Of a stretch of DNA of 64,000 nt, positions 23,701 through 37,474 are shown in pieces. Each line of letters starts with the position of its first letter. Position 1 is the first letter of the stretch. The notes under the pieces are model-generated. The model saw only the letters and a program-made list of their open reading frames with translations, was not told where the DNA came from and made no database searches. The stretch spans positions 8,889,913 through 8,953,912 of the forward strand of contig OZ038380.1 in NCBI GenBank assembly GCA_964036045.1, in the 5' to 3' direction. The translations under genes were made by a program, and so were the position numbers. The stretch comes from Eutreptiella sp. 'Long Island Sound 2002' (Eukaryota; Euglenozoa; Euglenophyceae; Eutreptiales; Eutreptiaceae).

Positions 23701-25960
23701 AACCATGACTTCTGCACAAAGGCTGCATGGCCAAGACCGAACCAGCTTTGGGGCACAGTGGCCACAATGTGGGGCACAAACAGTGAGTGCAGCATTGCCG
23801 CAAAAAACACATGGTGAGACCCCAGTTTTGTGTGCAATAATGATTTACCACAGTCCAACCATGATTTCTGCACAAAGGCTGCATGGCCAAGACCGAGCCA
23901 GTTTTGGAGCATTGTGACCACAATGTGGGGCACAAACTGTGAGTGCAGCATTGCCGCAAAAAACACATGGTGAGACCCCAGTTTTGTGTGTAATAATGAT
24001 TTACAACAGTCCAACCATGACTTCTGCACAAAGGCTGCATGGCCAAGACCGAGCCAGTTTTGGAGCATTGTGAGCACAATGTGGGGCACAAACTGTGAGT
24101 GCAGCATTGCCGCAAAAAACACATGGTGAGACCCCAGTTTTGTGTGCAATAATGATTTACCACAGTCCAACCATGACTTCTGCACAAAGGCTGCATGGCC
24201 AAGACCGAGCCAGGTTGGGGCACAGTGGCCACAATGTGGGGCACAAACAGTGAGTGCAGCATTGCCGCAAAAAACACATGGTGAGACCCCAGTTTTGTGT
24301 GTAATAATGATTTACCACAGTCCAACCATGACTTCTGCACAAAGGCTGCATGGCCAAGACCGAACCAGCTTTGGGGCACAGTGGCCACAATGTGGGGCAC
24401 AAACAGTGAGTGCAGCATTGCCGCAAAAAACACATGGTGAGACCCCAGTTTTGTGTGCAATAATGATTTACCACAGTCCAACCATGATTTCTGCACAAAG
24501 GCTGCATGGCCAAGACCGAGCCAGTTTTGGAGCATTGTGACCACAATGTGGGGCACAAACTGTGAGTGCAGCATTGCCGCAAAAAACACATGGTGAGACC
24601 CCAGTTTTGTGTGTAATAATGATTTACAACAGTCCAACCATGACTTCTGCACAAAGGCTGCATGGCCAAGACCGAGCCAGTTTTGGAGCATTGTGAGCAC
24701 AATGTGGGGCACAAACTGTGAGTGCAGCATTGCCGCAAAAAACACATGGTGAGACCCCAGTTTTGTGTGCAATAATGATTTACCACAGTCCAACCATGAC
24801 TTCTGCACAAAGGCTGCATGGCCAAGACCGAGCCAGGTTGGGGCACAGTGGCCACAATGTGGGGCACAAACAGTGAGTGCAGCATTGCCGCAAAAAACAC
24901 ATGGTGAGACCCCAGTTTTGTGTGTAATAATGATTTACCACAGTCCAACCATGACTTCTGCACAAAGGCTGCATGGCCAAGACCGAGCCAGTTTTGGGGC
25001 ACAGTGACCACAATGTGGGGCACAAACAGTGAGTGCAGCATTGCCGCAAAAAACGCATGGTGAGACCCCAGTTTTGTGTGCAATAATGATTTACCACAGT
25101 CCAACCATGACTTCTGCACAAAGGCTGCATGGCCAAGACCGAGCCAGTTTTGGGGCACAGTGCCCACAATGTGGGGCACAAACTGTGAGTGCAGCATTGC
25201 CGCAAAAAACGCATGGTGGGACCCCAGTTTTGTGTGCAATAATGATTTACCACAGTCCAACCATGACTTCTGCACAGAGGCTGCATGGCCAAGACCGAGC
25301 CAGTTTTGGGGCACAGTGACCACAATGTGGGGCACAAACAGTGAGTGCAGCATTGCCGCAAAAAACGCATGGTGAGACCCCAGTTTTGTGTGCAATAATG
25401 ATTTACCACAGTCGGACCATGACTTCTGCACAAAGGCTGCATGGCCAAGACCGAGCCAGTTTTGGGGCACAGTGGCCACAATGTGGGGCACAAACTGTGA
25501 GTGCAGCATTGCCGCAAAAAACACATGGTGAGACCCCAGTTTTGTGTGCAATAATGATTTACCACAGTCCAACCATGACTTCTGCACAAAGGCTGCATGG
25601 CCAAGACCGAGCCAGTTTTGGAGCATTGTGAGCACAATGTGGGGCACAAACTGTGAGTGCAGCATTGCCGCAAAAAACACATGGTGAGACCCCAGTTTTG
25701 TGTGCAATAATGATTTACCACAGTCCAACCATGACTTCTGCACAAAGGCTGCATGGCCAAGACCGAGCCAGGTTGGGGCACAGTGGCCACAATGTGGGGC
25801 ACAAACAGTGAGTGCAGCATTGCCGCAAAAAACACATGGTGAGACCCCAGTTTTGTGTGTAATAATGATTTACCACAGTCCAACCATGACTTCTGCACAA
25901 AGGCTGCATGGCCAAGACCGAGCCAGTTTTGGGGCACAGTGACCACAATGTGGGGCACAA
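23680..25960 (+). repeat. 623-bp and 935-bp higher-order units carrying a copied 1-bp deletion
   Basis: GAGCCAGGTTGGGGC, a monomer 1 bp short, occurs near 24,208, 24,831 and 25,766. The spacings are 623 and 935 bases, one less than 4 and 6 monomers. GTGAGCACAATG accompanies it near 24,071, 24,694 and 25,629. Bases 23,680-24,360 match 24,303-24,983; part of this then recurs at about 25,585-25,950. Confidence 0.82.
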
Positions 25961-26319
25961 ACAGTGAGTGCAGCATTGCCGCAAAAAACACATGGTGAGA
26001 CCCCAGTTTTGTGTGCAATAATGATTTACCACAGTCCACCCATGACTTCTGCACAAAGGCTGCATGGCCAAGACCGAGCCAGTTTTGGGGCACAGTGACC
26101 ACAATGTGGGGCACAAACAGTGAGTGCAGCATTGCCGCAAAAAACACATGGTGAGACCCCAGTTTTGTGTGCAATAATGATTTACCACAGTCCAACCATG
26201 ACTTCTGCACAAAGGCTGCATGGCCAAGACCGAGCCAGCTTTGGGGCACAGTGGCCACAATGTGGGGCACAAACAGTGAGTGCAGCATTGCCGCAAAAAA
26301 CACATGGTGAGGCCCCAGT

Positions 26320-28015
26320 TTTGTGTGTAATAATGATTTACCACAGTCCAACCATGACTTCTGCACAAAGGCTGCATGGCCAAGACCGAGCCAGTTTTGG
26401 AGCATTGTGACCACAATGTGGGGCACAAAGTGTGAGTGCAGCATTGCCGCAAAAAACACATGGTGAGACCCCAGTTTTGTGTGCAATAATGATTTACCAC
26501 AGTCCAATCATGACTTCTGCACAAAGGCTGCATGGCCAAGACCGAGCCAGTTTTGGGGCACAGTGGCCACAATGTGGGGCACAAACAGTGAGTGCAGCAT
26601 TGCCGCAAAAAACACATGGTGAGACCCCAGTTTTCTGTGCAATAATGATTTACCACAGTCCAACTATGACTTCAGCACAAAGGCTGCATGGCCAAGACCG
26701 AGCCAGTTTTGGGGCACAGTGACCACAATGTGGGGCACAAACAGTGAGTGCAGCATTGCCGCGAAAAACACATGGTTAGACCCCAGTTTTGTGTGCAATA
26801 ATGATTTACCACAGTCCAACCATGACTTCTGCACAAAGGCTGCATGGCCAAGACCGAGCCAGTTTTGGAGCACAGTGGCCACAATGTGGGGCACAAACTG
26901 TGAGTGCAGCATTGCCGCAAAAAACACATGGTGAGACCCCAGTTTTGTGTGTAATAATGATTTACCACAGTCCAATCATGACTTCTGCACAAAGGCTGCA
27001 TGGCCAAGACCGAGTCAGTTTTGGGGCACAGTGACCACAAATTGGGGCACAAACTGTGAGTGCAGCATTGCCGCAAAAAACGCATGGTGAGACCCCAGTT
27101 TTGTGTGCAATAATGATTTACCACAGTCCAACCATGACTTCTGCACAAAGGCTGCATGGCCAAGACCGAGCCAGTTTTGGAGCATTGTGACCACAATGTG
27201 GGGCACAAACTGTGAGTGCAGCATTGCCGCAAAAAACACATGGTGAGACCCCAGTTTTGTGTGTAAAAATGATTTACCACAGTCGAATCATGACTTCTGC
27301 ACAAAGGCTGCATGGCCAGGACCGAGCCAGCTTTGGGGCACAAAGGCCACAATGTGGGGCACAAACAGTGAGTGCAGCATTGCCGCAAAAAACACATGGT
27401 GAGACCCCAGTTTTGTGTGTAATAATGATTTACCACAGTCCAATCATGACTTCTGCACAAAGGCTGCATGGCCAAGACCGAGCCAGTTTTGGGGCACAGT
27501 GACCACAATGTGGGGCACAAACAGTGAGTGCAGCATTGCCGCGAAAAACACATGGTTAGACCCCTGTTTTGTGTGCAAAAATGATTTACCACAGTCCAAT
27601 CATGACTTCTGCACAAAGGCTGCATGGCCAAGACCGAGCCAGTTTTGGGGCACAGTGACCACAATGTGGGGCACAAACAGTGAGTGCAGCATTGCCGCAA
27701 AAAACACATGGTGAGACCCCAGTTTTGTGTGCAATAATGATTTACCACAGTCCAACCATGAATTCTGCACAAAGGCTGCATGGCCAAGACCGAGCCAGTT
27801 TTGGAGCATTGTGACCACAATGTGGGGCACAAACTGTGAGTGCAGCATTGCCGCAAAAAAACACATGGTGAGACCCCAATTTCTGTGTTTAATAATGATT
27901 TACCACAGTCCAACGATGACTTCTGCACAAAGGCTGCATGGCCAAGACCGAGCCAGCTTTGGAGCATTGTGACCACAATGTGGGGCACAAACTGTGAGTG
28001 CAGCATTGCCGCAAA
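26320..28015 (+). repeat. 16-monomer-distance (2,500-bp) duplicated block, copy 1
   Basis: About 1.7 kb matches 28,820-30,515 at 2,500 bases (16 monomers plus 4). Shared variants are GCACAAAGTGTGAG, GACTTCAGCACAAAGG, CCGAGTCAGTTTTGG, CACAAAGGCCAC, GCCGCGAAAAACAC and ATGAATTCTGC. Differences include ACAAATTGGGGC near 27,038 against ACAATGTGGGGC, GTGTAAAAATG near 27,262 against GTGTAATAATG, GGCCAGGACCG near 27,315 against GGCCAAGACCG, and GTGTTTAATAATG near 27,886 against GTGTGTAATAATG. Confidence 0.85.
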
Positions 28016-28819
28016 AAACACACGGTGAGACCCCAGTTTTGTGTGCAATAATGATTTACCACAGTCCAACCATGAATTCTGCACAAAGGCTGCATGGCCA
28101 AGACCGAGCCAGTTTTGGAGCATTGTGACCACAATGTGGGGCACAAAGTGTGAGTGCAGCATTGCCGCAAAAAACACATGGTGAGACCCCAGTTTTGTGT
28201 GCAATAATGATTTACCACAGTCCAATCATGACTTCTGCACAAAGGCTGCATGGCCAAGACCGAGCCAGTTTTGGGGCACAGTGGCCACAATGTGGGGCAC
28301 AAACAGTGAGTGCAGCATTGCCGCAAAAAACACATGGTGAGACCCCAGTCTTGTGTGCAATAATGATTTACCACAGTCCAACCATGAATTCTGCACAAAG
28401 GCTGCATGGCCAAGACCGAGCCAGTTTTGGAGCATTGTGACCACAATGTGGGGCACAAACTGTGAGTGCAGCATTGCCGCAAAAAGACACACGGTGAGAC
28501 CCCAATTTTTGTGTGTAATAATGATTTACCACAGTCCAACGATGACTTCTGCACAAAGGCTGCATGGCCAAGACGGAGCCAGTTTTGGGGCACAGTGGCC
28601 ACAATGTGGGGCACAAACTGTTAGTGCAGCATTGCCGCAAAAAACACATGGTTAGACCCCAGTTTTGTGTGCAATAATGATTTACCACAGTCCAACCATG
28701 ACTTCTGCACAAAGGCTGCATGGCCAAGACGGAGCCAGTTTTGGGGCACAGTGACCACAATGTGGGGCACAAACAGTGAGTGCAGCATTGCCGCGAAAAA
28801 CACATGGTTAGACCCCAGT

Positions 28820-30515
28820 TTTGTGTGCAATAATGATTTACCACGGTCCAACCATGACTTCTGCACAAAGGCTGCATGGCCAAGACCGAGCCAGTTTTGG
28901 AGCATTGTGACCACAATGTGGGGCACAAAGTGTGAGTGCAGCATTGCCGCAAAAAACACATGGTGAGACCCCAGTTTTGTGTGCAATAATGATTTACCAC
29001 AGTCCAATCATGACTTCTGCACAAAGGCTGCATGGCCAAGACCGAGCCAGTTTTGGGGCACAGTGGCCACAATGTGGGGCACAAACAGTGAGTGCAGCAT
29101 TGCCGCAAAAAACACATGGTGAGACCCCAGTTTTTTGTGCAATAATGATTTACCACAGTCCAATCATGACTTCAGCACAAAGGCTGCATGGCCAAGACCG
29201 AGCCAGTTTTGGGGCACAGTGACCACAATGTGGGGCACAAACAGTGAGTGCAGCATTGCCGCGAAAAACACATGGTTAGACCCCAGTTTTGTGTGCAATA
29301 ATGATTTACCACAGTCCAACCATGACTTCTGCACAAAGGCTGCATGGCCAAGACCGAGCCAGTTTTGGAGCACAGTGGCCACAATGTGGGGCACAAACTG
29401 TGAGTGCAGCATTGCCGCAAAAAACACATGGTGAGACCCCAGTTTTGTGTGTAATAATGATTTACCACAGTCCAATCATGACTTCTGCACAAAGGCTGCA
29501 TGGCCAAGACCGAGTCAGTTTTGGGGCACAGTGACCACAATGTGGGGCAAAAACTGTGAGTGCAGCATTGCCGCAAAAAACGCATGGTGAGACCCCAGTT
29601 TTGTGTGCAATAATGATTTACCACAGTCCAACCATGACTTCTGCACAAAGGCTGCATGGCCAAGACCGAGCCAGTTTTGGAGCATTGTGACCACAATGTG
29701 GGGCACAAACTGTGAGTGCAGCATTGCCGCAAAAAACACATGGTGAGACCCCAGTTTTGTGTGTAATAATGATTTACCACAGTCGAATCATGACTTCTGC
29801 ACAAAGGCTGCATGGCCAAGACCGAGCCAGCTTTGGGGCACAAAGGCCACAATGTGGGGCACAAACAGTGAGTGCAGCATTGCCGCAAAAAACACATGGT
29901 TGGACCCCAGTTTTGTGTGCAATAATGATTTACCACAGTCCAATCATGACTTCTGCACAAAGGCTGCATGGCCAAGACCGAGCCAGTTTTGGGGCACAGT
30001 GACCACAATGTGGGGCACAAACAGTGAGTGCAGCATTGCCGCGAAAAACACATGGTTAGACCCCTGTTTTGTGTGCAATAATGATTTACCACAGTCCAAT
30101 CATGACTTCTGCACAAAGGCTGCATGGCCAAGACCGAGCCAGTTTTGGGGCACAGTGACCACAATGTGGGGCATAAACTGTGAGTGCAGCATTGCCGCAA
30201 AAAACACACGGTGAGACCCCAGTTTTGTGTGCAATAATGATTTACCACAGTCCAACCATGAATTCTGCACAAAGGCTGCATGGCCAAGACCGAGCCAGTT
30301 TTGGAGCATTGTGACCACAATGTGGGGCACAAACTGTGAGTGCAGCATTGCCGCAAAAAAACACATGGTGAGACCCCAATTTTTGTGTGTAATAATGATT
30401 TACCACAGTCCAACGATGACTTCTGCACAAAGGCTGCATGGCCGGGACCGAGCCAGTTTTGGAGCATTGTGACCACAATGTGGGGCACAAACTGTGAGTG
30501 CAGCATTGCCGCAAA
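28820..30515 (+). repeat. 16-monomer-distance (2,500-bp) duplicated block, copy 2
   Basis: Partner of 26,320-28,015. Between the copies, 28.14-28.6 kb repeats part of the block again (GCACAAAGTGTGAG followed by the ATGAATTCTGC monomer), so the region has been re-copied at more than one scale. This copy ends where a second 158-bp monomer follows immediately at about 30.52 kb. Confidence 0.83.
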
Positions 30516-32257
30516 AAAACACACGGTGAGACCCCAATTTTTGTGTGTAATAATGATTTACCACAGTCCAACGATGACTTCTGCACAAAGGCTGCATGGC
30601 CAAGACCGAGCCAGTTTTGGGGCACAGCGGCCACAATGTGGGGCACAAACTGTGAGTGCAGCATTGCCGCAAAAAACACATGGTTAGACCCCAGTTTTGT
30701 GTGTAATAATGATTTACCACAGTCCAACCATGACTTCTGCACAAAGGCTGCATGGCCAAGACGGAGCCAGTTTTGGGGCACAGTGACCACAATGTGGGGC
30801 ACAAACAGTGAGTGCAGCATTGCCGCGAAAAACACATGGTTGGACCCCAGTTTTGTGTGCAATAATGATTTACCACAGTCCAACCATGACTTCTGCACAA
30901 AGGCTGCATGGCCAAGACCGAGCCAGTTTTGGGGCACAGTGGCCACAATGTGGGGCACAAACTGTGAGTGCAGCATTGCCGCAAAAAACACATGGTGAGA
31001 CCACACGTTTGTGTGTAATAATGATTTACCACAACCAATCATGATTTCTGCACAAAGGCAGCATGGCCAAGACCGAGCCAGTTTTGCGGCATTGTGACCA
31101 CAATGTGGGGCACAAACTGTGAGTGCAGCATTGCCGCAAAAAACACACGGTGAGACCCCAGTTTTGTGTGCAATAATGATTTACCACAGTCCAACCATGA
31201 CTTCTGCACAAAGGCTGCATGGCCAAGACCGATCCAGTTTTGGAGCATTGTGACCACAATGTGGGGCACAAACTGTGAGTGCAGCATTGCCGCAAAAAAA
31301 ACATGGTGAGACCCCAGTTTTGTGTGTAATAATGATTTACCACAGTCGAATCATGACTTCTGCACAAAGGCTGCATGGCCAAGACCGAGCCAGTTTTGGG
31401 GCATTGTGACCACAATGTGGGGCACAAACAGTGAGTGCAGCATTGCCGCAAAAAACACATGGTTAGACCCCAGTTTTGTGTGCAATAATGATTTACCACA
31501 GTCCAATCATGACTTCTGCACAAAGGCTGCATGGCCAAGACCGAGCCAGTTTTGGGGCACAGTGACCACAATGTGGGGCACAAACAGTGAGTGCAGCATC
31601 GCCGCGAAAAACACATGGTGAGACCCCAGTTTTGTGTGCAATAATGATTTACCACAGTCCAACCATGACTTCTGCACAAAGGCTGCATGGCCAAGACCGA
31701 GCCAGTTTTGGAGCATTGTGGCCACAATGTGGGGCACAAACTGTGAGTGCAGCATTGCCGCAAAAAACACATGGTGAGACCCCAGTTTTGTGTGTAATAA
31801 TGATTTTCCACAGTCCAACCATGACTTCTGCACAAAGGGTGCATGGCCAAGACCGAGCCAGTTTTGGGGCACAGTGGCCACAATGTGGGGCACAAACTGT
31901 GAGTGCAGCATTGCCGCAAAAAACACATGGTGAGACCCCAGTTTTGTGTGTAATAATGATTTACCACAGTCCAATCATGACTTCTGCACAAAGGCTGCAT
32001 GGCCAAGACCGAGCCAGTTTTGGGGCACAGTGACCACAATGTGGGGCACAAACTGTGAGTGCAGCATTGCCGCAAAAAACGCATGGTGAGACCCCAGTTT
32101 TGTGTGCAATAATGATTTACCACAGTCCAACCATGACTTCTGCACAAAGGCTGCATGGCCAAGACCGAGCCAGTTTTGGAGCATTGTGACCACAATGTGG
32201 GGCGCAAACTGTGAGTGCAGCATTGCCGCAAAAAACACATGGTGAGACCCCAGTTTT

Positions 32258-32401
32258 GTGTGTAATAATGATTTACATGACTTCTGCACAAAGGCTGCAT
32301 GGCCAAGACCGAGCCAGTTTTGGGGCACAGTGGCCACAATGTGGGGCACAAACAGTGAGTGCAGCATTGCGGCAAAAAACACATGGTTAGACCCCAGTTT
32401 T
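32258..32401 (+). repeat. Truncated 144-bp monomer (12-bp deletion)
   Basis: Reads GATTTACATGACTTCTGC where the consensus has 12 further bases (CACAGTCCAACC) between TTTAC and ATGAC. The next monomer start at 32,402 confirms a 144-bp length. It removes the CACAGTCCAA landmark. Only one copy was seen. Confidence 0.92.
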
Positions 32402-34069
32402 GTGTGCAATAATGATTTACCACAGTCCAATCATGACTTCTGCACAAAGGCTGCATGGCCAACACCGAGCCAGTTTTGGGGCACAGTGGCCACAATGTGG
32501 GGCACAAACAGTTAGTGCAGCATTGCCAGGAAAAACACATGGTGAGACCCCAGTTGTGTGTGCAATAATGATTTACCACAGTCCAACCATGACTTCTACA
32601 CAAAGGCTGCATGGCCAAGACCGAGCCAGTTTTGGGGCACAGTGACCACAATGTGGGGCACAAACAGTGAGTGCAGCATTGCCGCGAAAAACACATGGTT
32701 AGACCCCTGTTTTGTGTGTAATAATGATTTACCACAGTCCAACCATAACTTCTGCACAAAGGCTGCATGACCAAGACCGAGCCAGTTTTGGAGCATTGTG
32801 GCCACAATGTGGGGCACAAACTGTGAGTGCAGCATTGCCGCAAAAAACACATGGTGAGACCCCAGTTTTGTGTGTAATAATGATTTACCACAGTCGAATC
32901 ATGACTTCTGCACAAAGGCTGCATGGCCAAGACCGAGCCAGTTTTGGGGCACAGTGGCCACAATGTGGGGCACAAACTGCTAGTGCAGCATTGCCGCAAA
33001 AAACACATGGTGTGACCCCAGTTTTGTGTGCAATAATGATTTACCACAGTCCAACCATGACTTCTGCACAAAGGCTGCATGGCCATGACCGAGCCAGTTT
33101 TGGAGCACAGTGGCCACAATGTGAGGCACAAACGGTGAGTGCAGCATTGCCGCAAAAAACGCATGGTGAGACCCCAGTTTTGTGTGTAATAATGATTTAC
33201 CACAGTCCAATCATGACTTCTGCACAAAGGCTGCATGGCCAAGACCGAGCCAGTTTTGGGGCACAGTGGCCACAATGTGGGGCACAAACTGTGAGTGCAG
33301 CATTGCCGCAAAAAACACATGGTGTGACCCCAGTTTTGTGTGCAATAATGATTTACCACAGTCCAACCATGACTTCTGCACAAAGGCTGCATGGCCATGA
33401 CCGAGCCAGTTTTGGAGCACAGTGGCCACAATGTGGGGCACAAACTGTGAGTGCAGCATTGCCGCAAAAAACACATGGTGAGACCCCAGTTTTGTGTGCA
33501 ATAATGATTTACCACAGTCCAACCATGACTTCTGCACAAAGGCTGCATGGCCAAGACCGAGCCAGTTTTGGGTCACAGTGACCACAATGTGGGGCACAAA
33601 CAGTGAGTGCAGCATTGCCGCAAAAAACACATGGTGAGACCGCAGTTTTGTGTGTAATAATGATTTACCACAGTCGAACCATGACTTCTGCAGAAAGGCT
33701 GCATGGCCAAGACCGAGCCAGTTTTGGAGCATTGTGACCACAATGTGGGGCATAAACTGTGAGTGCAGCATTGCCGCACAAAACACATGGTGTGACCCCA
33801 GTTTTGTGTGCAATAATGATTTACCACAGTCCAACCATGACTTCTGCACAAAGGCTGCATGGCCAAGACCAAGTCAGTTTTGGGGCACAGTGCCCACAAT
33901 GTGGGGCACAAACAGTGAGTGCAGCATTGCCGCAAAAAACACATGGTGAGACCCCAGTTTTGTGTGCAATAATGATTTACCACAGTCCAACGATGACTTC
34001 TGCACAAAGGCTGCATGGCCAAGACCGAGCCAGTTTTGGAGCATTGTGACCACAATGTGGGGCACAAAC

Positions 34070-34590
34070 TGTGAGTGCAGCATTGCCGCAAAAAAACACA
34101 TGGTGAGACCCCAATTTTTGTGTGTAATAATGATTTACCACAGTCCAACGATGACTTCTGCACAAAGGCTGCATGGCCAAGACCGAGCCAGTTTTGGAGC
34201 ATTGTGACCACAATGTGGGGCACAAACTGTGAGTGCAGCATTGCCGCAAAAAAACACATGGTGAGACCCCAATTTTTGTGTGTAATAATGATTTACCACA
34301 GTCCAACCATGACTTCTGCACAAAGGCTGCATGGCCAAGACCGAGCCAGTTTTGGGGCACAGTGGCCACAATGTGGGGCACAAACTGTGAGTGCAGCATT
34401 GCCGCAAAAAACACATGGTGAGACCCCAGTTTTGTGTGCAAAAATGATTTACCACAGTCCAACCATGACTTCTACACAAAGGCTGCATGGCCAAGACCGA
34501 GCCAGTTTTGGGGCATTGTGACCACAATGTGGGGCACAAACTGTGAGTGCAGCATTGCCGCAAAAAAACACATGGTGAGACTCCAATTTT
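34070..34590 (+). repeat. Cluster of 158-bp length-variant monomers
   Basis: Three monomers here gain 2 bp each: A7 instead of A6 before CACATGG, and CCCCAATTTTTGTG (CTCCAATTTTTGTG in the third) instead of CCCCAGTTTTGTG. The same joint variant occurs near 27.87, 28.50, 30.36 and 30.53 kb, giving seven copies in all. The 27.87 copy reads CCCCAATTTCTGTG and the 28.50 copy reads AAAAAGACACACGG. Because both changes always occur together, the seven copies most likely share one origin and were spread by duplication. Confidence 0.88.
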
Positions 34591-37474
34591 TGTGTGTAAT
34601 AATGATTTACCACAGTCCAACCATGACTTCTGCACAAAGGCTGCATGGCCAAGACCGAGCCAGTTTTGGAGCATTGTGACCACAATGTGGGGCACAAACT
34701 GTGAGTGCAGCATTGCCGCAAAAAACACATGGTGAGACCCCAGTTTTGTGTGCAATAATGATTTACCACAGTCCAACCATGACCTCTGCACAAAGGCTGC
34801 ATGGCCAAGACCGACCCAGTTTTGGGGCATTGTGACCACAATGTGGGGCACAAACTGTGAGTGCAGCATTGCCGCAAAAAACACATGGTGTGACCCCTGT
34901 TTTGTGTGCAATAATGATTTACCACAGTCCAACCATGACTTCTGCACAAAGGCTGCATGGCCAAGACCGAGCAAAGTTTGGGGCACAGTGGCCACAATGT
35001 GGGGCACAAACAGTGAGTGCAGCATTGCCGCGAAAAACACATGGTTAGACCCCAGTTTTGTGTGCAATAATGATTTACCACAGTCCAACCATGACTTCTG
35101 CACAAAGGCTGCATGGCCAAGACCGAGCCAGTTTTGGGGCATTGTGACCACAATGTGGGGCACAAACTGTGAGTGCAGCATTGCCGCAAAAAAAACATGG
35201 TGAGGCCCCAGTTTTGTGTGTAATAATGATTTACCACAGTCCAACCATGACTTCTGCACAAAGGCTGCATGGCCAAGACCGAGCCAGTTTTGGAGCATTG
35301 TGACCACAATGTGGGTCACAAACAGTGAGTGCAACATTGCCGCAAAAAACACATGGTGAGACCCCAGTTTTGTGTGCAATAATGATTTACCACAGTGCAA
35401 TCATGACTTCTGCACAAAGGCTGCATGGCCAAGACCGAGCCAGTTTTGGGGCACAGTGGCCACAATTTGGGGCACAAACTGTGAGTGCAGCATTGCCGCA
35501 AAAAACACATGGTGAGACCCCAGTGTTGTGTGCAATAATGATTTACCACAGTCCAATCATGACTTCTGCACAAAGGCTGCATTGCCAAAACCGAGCCAGT
35601 TTTGGAGCATTGTGACCACAATGAGGGGCACAAACTGTGAGTGCAGCATTGCCGCAAAAAACACATGGTGAGACCCCAGTTTTGTGTGCAATAATGATTT
35701 ACCACAGTCCAATCATGACTTCTGCACAAAGGCTGCATGGCCAAGACGGAGCCAGTTTGGGGGCACAGTGGCCACAATGTGGGGCACAAACAGTGAGTGC
35801 AGCATTGCCGCAAAAAACACATGGGTAGACCCCAGTTTTGTGTGCAAAAATGATTTACCACAGTCCAATCATGACTTCTGCACAAAGGCTGCATGGCCAA
35901 GACCGAGCCAGTTTTGGAGCATTGTGACCACAATGTGGGGCACAAACTGTGAGTGCAGCATTGCCGCAAAAAACACATGGTGAAACCCCAGTTTTGTGTG
36001 CAATAATGATTTACCACAGTCCAACCATGACTTCTGCACAAAGGCTGCATGGCCAAGACCGAGCCAGGTTTGGAGCACAGTGGCCACAATGTGGGGCACA
36101 AACAGTGAGTGCAGCATTGCCGCAAAAAACACATGGTTAGACCCCAGTTTTGTGTGTAATAATGATTTACCACAGTCCAACGATGACTTCTGCACAAAGG
36201 CTGCATGGCCAAGACCGAGCCAGTTTTGGAGCACAGTGGCCACAATGTGGGGCACAAACTGTGAGTGCAGCATTGCCTCAAAAAACACATGGTTAGACCC
36301 CGGTTTTGTGTGCAATAATGATTTACCACAGTCCAACCATGACTTCTGCACAAAGGCTGCATGGCCAAGACCGAGCCAGTTTTGGAGCACCGTCGCCACA
36401 ATGTGGGGCACAAACAGTTAGTGCAGCATTGCCGCGAAAAACACATGGTTAGACCCCTGATTTGTGTGTAATAATGATTTACGACAGTCCAACCATGACT
36501 TCTGCACAAAGGCTGCATGGCCAAAACCGAGCGAGATTTGGGGCACAGTGGCCACAATGTGGGGCACAAACAGTGAGTGCAGCATTGCCGCGAAAAACAC
36601 ATGGTGAGACCCCAGTTTTGTGTGTAATAATGATCTACCACAGTCCAACCATGACTTCTGCACAAAGGCTGCATGGCCAAGACCGAGCCAGCTTTGGAGC
36701 ATTGTGACCACAATGAGGGGCACAAACAGTGAGTGCAGCATTGCCGCAAAAAAAACACATGGTGAGACCCCAGTTTTGTGTGCAATAATGATTTACCACA
36801 GTCCAACCATGACTTCTGCACAAAGGCTGCATGGCCAAGACCGAGCCAGTTTTGGGGCACAGTGGCCACAATGTGGGGCACAAACAGTGAGTGCAGCATT
36901 GCCGCGAAAAACACATGGTTAGACCCCAGTTTTGTGTGCAATGGAGATTTACCACAGTCCAACCATGACTTCTGCACAAAGGCTGCATGGCCAGGACCAG
37001 AGCCAGTTTTGGGGCACAGTGGCCACAATGTGGGGCACAAACTGTGAGTGCAGCATTGCCGCAAAAAACACATGGTGAGACCACAGTTTTGTGTGCAATA
37101 ATGATTTACCACAGTCCAATCATGACTTCTGCACAAAGGCTGCATGGCCAAGACCGATCCAGTTTTGGGGCACAGTGGCCACAATGTGGGGCACAAACTG
37201 TGAGTGCAGCATTGCCGCAAAAAACACATGGTGAGACCCCAGTTTTGTGTGCAATAATGATTTACCACAGTCCAATCATGACTTCTGCACAAAGGCTGCA
37301 TGGCCAAGACCGATCCAATTTTGGGGCACAGTGGCCACAATGTGGGGCACAAACTGTGAGTGCAGCATTGCCGCACAAAACACATGGTGTGACCCCAGTT
37401 TTTTGTGTAATAATGATTTACCACAGTCCAACCATGACTTCTGCACAAAGGCTGCATGGCCAAGACCGAGCCGG

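Noticed and set aside
31019-31045. Possible insertion or rearrangement at CCACAACCAATCATG with ACCACACGTTTG
   Set aside because: On comparison it is an ordinary monomer with a few substitutions and one 1-bp deletion; the period resumes immediately.
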